This document shows positions 29,851 through 36,206 of a stretch of DNA of 36,206 bases, in pieces; the stretch's first letter is position 1, and each line of letters starts with the position of its first letter. Origin of the DNA: an uncultured Oscillibacter sp. (lineage in GTDB: Bacteria > Bacillota > Clostridia > Oscillospirales > Oscillospiraceae). The stretch spans positions 1 to 36,206 of the forward strand of contig CAJTVF010000020.1 of assembly GCA_910579435.1 (NCBI GenBank), given 5' to 3'. The notes under the pieces are model-generated. The model did no database searches. It was given only the letters and a program-made list of their open reading frames with translations, and had not been told where the DNA came from. Position numbers and translations under genes: made by a program.

Positions 29851-30651
29851 ATGTATCAGACCGTTCGTTATGAGAAGCAGGACAACATCGGGATTGCCAC
29901 CATCAACCGTCCCGAGGCGCTGAATGCCCTGAATTCCCAGGTTGTCGCCGACCTGGAGGCGCTGATTGGCGAGGTGGAGAAGGACGGAGGCCTCCGGGCT
30001 TTCATCCTCACTGGCGAGGGCCGCTCCTTCGTGGCCGGGGCCGACATCGGTGAGCAGAAGCCCATGGACGTGGCCCAGGGCCGCAAGTGGGGCCAGCGGG
30101 GCAGCGCCCTGTTCCGCCGCATCGAGAAGCTGGAGATCCCCACCATCGCGGCGGTGAACGGCTTCGCCCTGGGCGGCGGCTGTGAGATTGCCATGAGCTG
30201 CGACATCATCCTGGCCGCCGGGCCCAACGCCGAGGGCAAGGGCGGCGCCAAGTTCGGCCAGCCCGAGGTGGGACTGGGCATCACCCCCGGCTTCTCCGGC
30301 ACCCAGCGCCTGCCCCGCCGCATTGGGACCGCCAAGGCCAAGGAGCTGATCTTCTCCGGCAAGGTCATCGACGCCGCCGAGGCCAAGGCCATCGGCCTGG
30401 TCAACGAGGTCTATCCCCTGGAGCAGCTGATGGACGCCGCCGTGGCCATGGCGAAGTCCTTCGCCGTCAACGCCCCCATTGCCGTGAAGTACTCCAAGGC
30501 GTGCATCGACCGGGGAATGCAGATGGACATTGACGACGGCATCGCCCTGGAGAACGAGCTCTTTGCCATGTGCTTTGCCACCGAGGACCAGAAGGAGGGC
30601 ATGGGCGCCTTCCTGGAGAAGCGGAAGGAAAAGCATTTCCAGAACAAGTAA
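29851..30651 (+). CDS. crt: Enoyl-CoA hydratase / crotonase
   Basis: 266 residues of the crotonase fold. It interconverts 3-hydroxybutyryl-CoA and crotonyl-CoA. Both catalytic glutamates are present: Glu112 in GGGCEIAMSCD and Glu139 in FGQPEVGLG; the oxyanion-hole segments GRSFVAGADI and GFALGGGCE are intact. ATG at 29851 follows GAAGGAGGAA. First gene of the cluster. A palindromic mobile element sits between it and the next gene. Other short-chain enoyl-CoA substrates cannot be excluded. Confidence 0.94.
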   Translation: MYQTVRYEKQDNIGIATINRPEALNALNSQVVADLEALIGEVEKDGGLRAFILTGEGRSFVAGADIGEQKPMDVAQGRKWGQRGSALFRRIEKLEIPTIAAVNGFALGGGCEIAMSCDIILAAGPNAEGKGGAKFGQPEVGLGITPGFSGTQRLPRRIGTAKAKELIFSGKVIDAAEAKAIGLVNEVYPLEQLMDAAVAMAKSFAVNAPIAVKYSKACIDRGMQMDIDDGIALENELFAMCFATEDQKEGMGAFLEKRKEKHFQNK

Positions 30652-30659
30652 ACGCCTCT

Positions 30660-30821
30660 AGGCCTTGTTTGAAAATTGGCGGAATGCCCAACGGTGAGAG
30701 ATTTTATCGCCAATCAAGGCAAATTTTCGCGGGCGGGCTGACGCCCGGCAAGAAAATTTAACGCAGAGTGGCAGAAAATGATCCGCCGTTTGGGCGTTTA
30801 GACTTTTTTCAAACAAGGCCT
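30660..30821. mobile_element. MITE-like palindromic element, copy D
   Basis: 162 bp with the same AGGCCTTGTTTGAAAA end as A, and TA at both outer edges. Its interior is the inverse of copy C without the nested insert: the sequence GCGTTAAATTTTC (read on the minus strand) is the empty site. It lies inside the operon, 8 bp after crotonase and 32 bp before the CoA-transferase gene, and can fold in the mRNA. Confidence 0.87.
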
Positions 30822-30852
30822 ATTCTATCACAGGAAAAGGAGTTCGGAAAGC

Positions 30853-32409
30853 ATGAAAAAAGTTCGTGTGATTACCGCCGAGGAAGCGGCGCTGATGGTC
30901 AGGGACGGCGATACCGTCACCACCGGCGGCTTTGTCAGCTGCGCCTGCCCCGAGGCGCTGACCAAGGCGCTGGAAAAGCGTTTTGAGGAAACCGGGCACC
31001 CCCGTGACCTGACGCTGTTCTTCGCCGCGGGCCAGGGCCACCGGGACGGCACGGGCGGCGACCACTTCGGCGGCGAGGGCATGTGCAAACGGGTCGTGGG
31101 CGGCCACTGGGACCGGGCGCCCCGCCTGGGCGACCTGGCCCTTGCCAACAAAATCGAGGCCTATAACCTGCCTCAGGGCGTCATCACCCACATGTTCCGG
31201 GATATCGCCGCCCACAACATCGGAACCATCACCCACGTGGGCCTGTACACCTTTGCCGATCCCCGGAACGGCGGCGGCAAGCTGAACGAGTGTACCAAGG
31301 AAGACCTGGTGAAGCTGGTCAGCATCGAGGGGGAGGAGCGGCTGCTCTACAAGCCCATCCCCATCAACGTCTGCCTGATCCGGGGCAGCTACGCCGACGA
31401 ATACGGCAACTGCACCGTACATAGAGAAATCGGCCCCCTGGACGTCACCGCCCAGTGCCAGGCCACCAAGAACTCCGGCGGCATCGTCATCGTCCAGGTG
31501 GAGAAGATCGTCCAGGGCGGCACCCTGGACCCCCGCCTGGTGAAGATTCCCGGCATTTACGTGGACGCCATCGTGGTGGGCTCCCCGGAGGACAACAACC
31601 AGTGCCTGGGCATGCCTTATGACGGGGCCCTCAGCGGCGAGCTCCGCATCCCCGTGGACGACATCCCCTCCATCCCCCTGGACGCCAAGAAGATCCTGGC
31701 CCGCCGGGCCGCCATGGAGCTGCCTCAGGACGCCATCGTCAACCTGGGCACCGGCGCCCCGGAGAAAATCGCCAACGTGGCGGCGGAGGAGGGCATCTCC
31801 GACAAGATGACCCTCACCGTGGAGGCCGGCTCCATCGCCGGCGTGCCCTACGGCGGCACCCAGTTCGGCGGCGCGGCCAACTCCATGGCGATTCTGGACC
31901 ACAACGTCCAGTTCGACTTCTACCAGGGCGGCGGCCTGGACGTGGCCTTCCTGGGCCTGGCGGAGACGGCCCCCAACGGCGATTTGAACGTCTCCAAGTT
32001 CGGCACCCGCCTGGCGGGCGCGGGCGGCTTCATCGACATCACCCAGAACGCCAAAAAGGTGGTCTACTGCGGCACCTTCACCGCCAAGGGCCTGAAGACC
32101 GAGTGCCGGGACGGCAAGCTGGTCATCACCCAGGAGGGCGCGAAGAAAAAATTCGTCAACCAGGTGGAGCACATCACCTTCTCCGGCACTTATGCCAACA
32201 AGGTGGGCCAGCCTGTGCTGTACGTCACCGAGCGGGCCGTGTTTGAGCTCCGGCCCGAGGGCGTGACCCTCATCGAGATCGCCCCCGGCATCGACCTCCA
32301 GACCCAGGTGCTGGATCAGATGGAGTTCATGCCCAAGATTGCCGAGGACCTGAAGCTCATGGACGAGCGCATCTTCAAGGATGAGCTGATGGGCCTTGCC
32401 AACGACTGA
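30853..32409 (+). CDS. Family I acyl-CoA:acetate/3-ketoacid CoA-transferase
   Basis: 518 residues, alpha and beta halves fused as in propionate CoA-transferase / YdiF. The catalytic glutamate is Glu324 in LTVEAGSIAGVPYGG, at the same position as in the studied Clostridium propionicum enzyme. It moves CoA between butyryl-CoA (or 4-hydroxybutyrate) and acetate, so it can both activate substrate and release product. ATG at 30853 follows AAAAGGAG. Substrate preference is inferred from neighbours. Confidence 0.93.
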   Translation: MKKVRVITAEEAALMVRDGDTVTTGGFVSCACPEALTKALEKRFEETGHPRDLTLFFAAGQGHRDGTGGDHFGGEGMCKRVVGGHWDRAPRLGDLALANKIEAYNLPQGVITHMFRDIAAHNIGTITHVGLYTFADPRNGGGKLNECTKEDLVKLVSIEGEERLLYKPIPINVCLIRGSYADEYGNCTVHREIGPLDVTAQCQATKNSGGIVIVQVEKIVQGGTLDPRLVKIPGIYVDAIVVGSPEDNNQCLGMPYDGALSGELRIPVDDIPSIPLDAKKILARRAAMELPQDAIVNLGTGAPEKIANVAAEEGISDKMTLTVEAGSIAGVPYGGTQFGGAANSMAILDHNVQFDFYQGGGLDVAFLGLAETAPNGDLNVSKFGTRLAGAGGFIDITQNAKKVVYCGTFTAKGLKTECRDGKLVITQEGAKKKFVNQVEHITFSGTYANKVGQPVLYVTERAVFELRPEGVTLIEIAPGIDLQTQVLDQMEFMPKIAEDLKLMDERIFKDELMGLAND

Positions 32410-32413
32410 GTCC

Positions 32414-32434
32414 AAGGGGGACGCAGTCCCCCTT
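32414..32434 (+). repeat. Hairpin after the CoA-transferase gene
   Basis: AAGGGGGAC, loop GCA, GTCCCCCTT: 9-bp perfect stem without a T-run, probably attenuating or protecting the mRNA. A similar GGGGAC/GTCCCC hairpin lies near 23309-23335. The rest of the 195-bp gap is GC-rich and can fold; no gene is seen. Confidence 0.55.
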
Positions 32435-32604
32435 AGACGTTCCGACGCGCCCTTGACGCGGCTCCGCTGAACCCCCTCACGCCCGCACGGCGGACGCGGC
32501 GCGCCCCATGGCGCGGGCAGTGGAGTTCCGGCCGGGCAAAGCCCGCCCGGAACGGATTTGAGGGGGGGCGGCAATGCCCCATTAAAACTAGGAGGAAATA
32601 AAGA

Positions 32605-34080
32605 ATGGCCTTAATGACCGCACAAGAATACATTGAAAGCCTGCGGAAGCTGAAAACCCGCGTGTACATGTTCGGGGAGGAAATCGAGAACTGGGTGGAC
32701 CACCCCATGATCCGCCCCTCCATCAACTGCGTCGCCATGACCTACGCCCTGGCCCAGGACCCCCAGTACGCGGACCTCATGACCGTGAAGTCCAGCCTGA
32801 CGGGCCGCACCGTCAACCGCTTCACCCACCTGCACCAGTCCACCGAGGACCTTATCAACAAGGTGAAGATGCAGCGTTTGCTGGGTCAGAAGACCGCTTC
32901 CTGCTTCCAGCGCTGCGTGGGCATGGATGCCTTCAACGCCGTGTTCTCCTCCACCTATGAGATTGACGAGAAATACGGCACCCACTATCACGAGAATTTC
33001 AAGAACTTCATCACCATGGTCCAGGACAACGACCTGACCGTGGACGGGGCCATGACGGACCCCAAGGGCGACCGCTCCAAGGCCCCCAGCGCTCAGGCGG
33101 ACCCGGACATGTACGTCCACGTGGTGGAGCGCCGCCCCGACGGTATCGTGGTCTGCGGCGCCAAGTGCCACCAGACCGGCTCCATCAACAGCCACTGGCA
33201 CATCTTCATGCCCACCATCTCCATGGGCGAGGCGGATAAGGACTGGGCCGTCTCCTTCGCCTGCCCCACCGACGCCGAGGGCATGTACATGATCTACGGC
33301 CGGCAGTCCTGCGACACCCGGAAGCTGGAGGAGGGCGCGTCCATCGACGTGGGCAACGCCAAGTTCGGCGGCCAGGAGGCCCTGGTGGTGCTGGACCATG
33401 TGTTCATCCCCAACGAGTACATTTTCCTCAACGGCGAGTATGAGTTCGCCGGGATGATCGTGGAGCGCTTCGCGGGCTATCACCGCCAGAGCTACGGCGG
33501 CTGCAAGGTCGGCGTGGGCGACGTGGTAATCGGGGCCACGGCCCTGGCGGCGGAGTACAACGGCGTGGAGAAAGCCAGCGCCGTGAAGGATAAGCTGATT
33601 GAGATGACCCACCTGAACGAGACCCTGTACTGCTGCGGCATCGCGTGCTCCTCCCAGGGCTTCAAGACCAAGGCGGGCAACTATCAGATTGACCTGCTCC
33701 TCGCCAATGTCTGCAAGCAGAACGTCACCCGCTTCCCCTACGAAATCGTCCGCCTGGCGGAGGATGTGGCGGGCGGCCTGATGGTCACCATGCCCTCTCA
33801 GAAGGACTTCGAGTCCGACACCGTGGTGGGCCGGAACGGCGAGACCATCGGCGACATCTGCAAGAAGTTCTTCGCCGCCCGGGAGGGCGTCTCCACCGAG
33901 GACCGCCAGCGGGTCATGCGCTTCCTGGAGAACATGTGCCTGGGCGCGGCGGCGGTCGGTTACCGCACCGAGTCCATGCACGGCGCGGGCTCTCCCCAGG
34001 CCCAGCGCATCATGATCGCCCGTCAGGGCAACATCCAGGGCAAGAAGCAGCTCGCCAAGGATATCGCCGGTATTCAGTGA
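32605..34080 (+). CDS. abfD: 4-hydroxybutyryl-CoA dehydratase / vinylacetyl-CoA delta-isomerase
   Basis: 491 residues. This flavin and [4Fe-4S] radical enzyme dehydrates 4-hydroxybutyryl-CoA to crotonyl-CoA. The four cluster ligands known from Clostridium aminobutyricum (Cys99, Cys103, His292, Cys299) are all found one position later: Cys100 and Cys104 in ASCFQRCVG, His293 and Cys300 in GYHRQSYGGC. So it should be active. ATG at 32605 follows AGGAGG. Its place between a CoA-transferase and butyryl-CoA dehydrogenase marks a 4-aminobutyrate/succinate to butyrate route. 4-hydroxyphenylacetate-hydroxylase-like relatives lack these ligands. Confidence 0.96.
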   Translation: MALMTAQEYIESLRKLKTRVYMFGEEIENWVDHPMIRPSINCVAMTYALAQDPQYADLMTVKSSLTGRTVNRFTHLHQSTEDLINKVKMQRLLGQKTASCFQRCVGMDAFNAVFSSTYEIDEKYGTHYHENFKNFITMVQDNDLTVDGAMTDPKGDRSKAPSAQADPDMYVHVVERRPDGIVVCGAKCHQTGSINSHWHIFMPTISMGEADKDWAVSFACPTDAEGMYMIYGRQSCDTRKLEEGASIDVGNAKFGGQEALVVLDHVFIPNEYIFLNGEYEFAGMIVERFAGYHRQSYGGCKVGVGDVVIGATALAAEYNGVEKASAVKDKLIEMTHLNETLYCCGIACSSQGFKTKAGNYQIDLLLANVCKQNVTRFPYEIVRLAEDVAGGLMVTMPSQKDFESDTVVGRNGETIGDICKKFFAAREGVSTEDRQRVMRFLENMCLGAAAVGYRTESMHGAGSPQAQRIMIARQGNIQGKKQLAKDIAGIQ

Positions 34081-34095
34081 TTCGCCCCTTGGGGC

Positions 34096-34122
34096 CCCCG
34101 CAAAATCGCAGATTTTGTGGGG
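34096..34122 (+). repeat. Hairpin after abfD
   Basis: CCCCGCAAAATC (34096-34107), loop GCA, GATTTTGTGGGG (34111-34122): 12-bp stem with one G-U pair, no T-run, directly followed by dispersed repeat E. Confidence 0.65.
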
Positions 34123-34128
34123 AGAGGA

Positions 34129-34193
34129 GGAAGGAATGGAACGGGCGGAGTCCCCGCCGTCAGGCGGGGACGGAGCAGAGCGGAATTTCTTCC
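34129..34193 (+). repeat. Dispersed repeat E, copy 2
   Basis: 65 bp, inverted relative to 23230-23296 and about 90% identical. Lies in the gap between abfD and bcd, where it does not interrupt a gene. Confidence 0.85.
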
Positions 34194-34285
34194 GGCGAAG
34201 TTCCCCGTCAGCCGGGTCCGGGCCCTGGAGGTCCCGGACCTGGAGAAATGAATTTCCAAAATTTTAAATAAGGAGAGAACATCAC

Positions 34286-35425
<1,140 letters not shown>

Positions 35426-35443
35426 GAGGAGGAAGAAACGACT

Positions 35444-36206
35444 ATGAAGATCATTGTTTGTGTGAAGCAGGTTCCCGATACCTCCGGCAAGGTGGCCGTC
35501 AATCCCGACGGCACCCTGAACCGGGCTTCCATGCAGACCATTACGAACCCCGACGACATGAACGCCGTGGAGGCCGCCCTGAAATTGAAGGACGAGACCG
35601 GCTGCAAGGTGATCGTGGTCACCATGGGCCCGCCCCCGGCGGCCTCCATGCTCCGGGAGCTGATGGCCATGGGCGCGGACGAGGGCGTCCTGGTTTCCGC
35701 CCGGGAGTTCGGCGGCTCCGATACCTACGCCACCTCCCAGATTCTCGCTGCCGCCATTGATACCATCGGCGTGGAAAAAGACGACGTGGTCATGTGCGGC
35801 CGCCAGGCCATCGACGGCGACACCGCCCAGGTGGGTCCCCAGATTGCCGAGAAGCTGGGCCTGCCCCAGGTGACCTATGCCGCCGACATCCACAAGGACG
35901 GGGAAAACATCACCGTCAAGCGGATGCTGGAGGACGGCTATATGACTATCAAGGTCCAGACCCCCTGCCTGCTGACCTGCATCAAGGAGCTGAACAATCC
36001 CCGCTACATGTCCATCGGCGGCATCTATGAGACCTACAACAAGCCTCTGGACACCTTTGACTTTGACAAGCTGAAGGACCACAAGCTGATCGACCCCACC
36101 ACCATCGGCCTGAAGGGCTCCCCCACCAACATCTTCAAGAGCTTCACCCCGCCCCAGAAGGGCGCCGGCATGATGCTGGAGGGCGCGGACAAGGCCACCT
36201 GCGAGA
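35444..36206 (+). CDS. etfB: Electron transfer flavoprotein beta subunit (3' end cut by the window)
   Basis: 254 residues are visible with no stop before the window ends; the family is about 260 long, so only the tail is missing. It starts MKIIVCVKQVPDTS, the diagnostic EtfB opening. It also contains the GRQAIDGDTAQVGPQIAE segment that binds a nucleotide/flavin in bifurcating Etf proteins. ATG at 35444 follows AGAGGAGGAA. It passes electrons to Bcd; etfA is expected next, outside the window. Confidence 0.95.
   Translation, partial: MKIIVCVKQVPDTSGKVAVNPDGTLNRASMQTITNPDDMNAVEAALKLKDETGCKVIVVTMGPPPAASMLRELMAMGADEGVLVSAREFGGSDTYATSQILAAAIDTIGVEKDDVVMCGRQAIDGDTAQVGPQIAEKLGLPQVTYAADIHKDGENITVKRMLEDGYMTIKVQTPCLLTCIKELNNPRYMSIGGIYETYNKPLDTFDFDKLKDHKLIDPTTIGLKGSPTNIFKSFTPPQKGAGMMLEGADKATCE

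Overview
The window reads as chromosomal DNA of a high-GC, Gram-positive anaerobe of the Clostridia, most likely a butyrate-forming member of the Oscillospiraceae (Flavonifractor / Intestinimonas / Oscillibacter-like). This is inference from three things. There are T-box leaders, a YidC-Jag pair and diaminopimelate epimerase. There are strong AGGAGG-type ribosome sites and TTGACA/TATAAT promoters. There is a butyryl-CoA gene set that includes 4-hydroxybutyryl-CoA dehydratase. No phage, CRISPR array or transposase gene was seen, but short palindromic mobile repeats are common between the genes.

Layout. 1-3.7 kb: dapF (minus), a compact type I toxin-antitoxin-like locus (27-residue membrane peptide with a convergent antisense RNA that has a perfect consensus promoter), a TetR regulator, and a PutP-type sodium symporter behind a large inverted-repeat operator. 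3.7-7.3 kb: a T-box leader whose specifier aligns as CUG (Leu), a DUF2500 membrane protein, a 510-bp intergenic region with dispersed repeats and a perfect triple-helix-forming element, then leuS. 7.3-10.5 kb: pcrA, flanked by two near-identical 162-bp palindromic repeats. 10.5-13.5 kb: metNIQ on the minus strand behind a Met-specific T-box. 13.6-17.3 kb: a DUF368 (PopT-type) gene, a methyl-accepting chemotaxis receptor, a repeat-rich stretch with a nested insertion at TTAA, and tRNA-Ser(CGA). 17.4-19.8 kb: an rRNA methyltransferase and a TetR-led operon with two tiny membrane proteins. 19.9-21.3 kb: an NfeD-SPFH pair. 21.6-22.2 kb: a small XRE regulator divergent from an 82-residue protein. 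22.3-25.5 kb: rpmH-rnpA-yidD-yidC-jag, without dnaA or mnmE next to it. 25.6-26.9 kb: an XRE regulator behind three identical-format operators, with DUF3169 and DUF4177 proteins. 26.9-29.4 kb (minus): ECF sigma factor, zinc-type anti-sigma factor and two membrane proteins. 29.5 kb to the end: crotonase, family I CoA-transferase, 4-hydroxybutyryl-CoA dehydratase, butyryl-CoA dehydrogenase and etfB (cut by the window end).

How the genes work together. The last cluster can convert 4-hydroxybutyryl-CoA to crotonyl-CoA (AbfD), reduce it to butyryl-CoA (Bcd with Etf) and exchange the CoA (CoA-transferase), i.e. butyrate formation from 4-aminobutyrate or succinate-type precursors. Two amino-acid supply functions (leucyl-tRNA charging and methionine uptake) are under T-box control. 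Most small regulators sit beside visible operator palindromes, so their targets can be proposed directly.

The most unusual items are the toxin/antisense locus, the exact intramolecular triplex element upstream of leuS, the nested MITE whose TTAA duplication is proven by an empty copy in the same window, and an unassigned CTATTC-N6-GAATAG operator present three times between the sigma operon and the butyrate genes.
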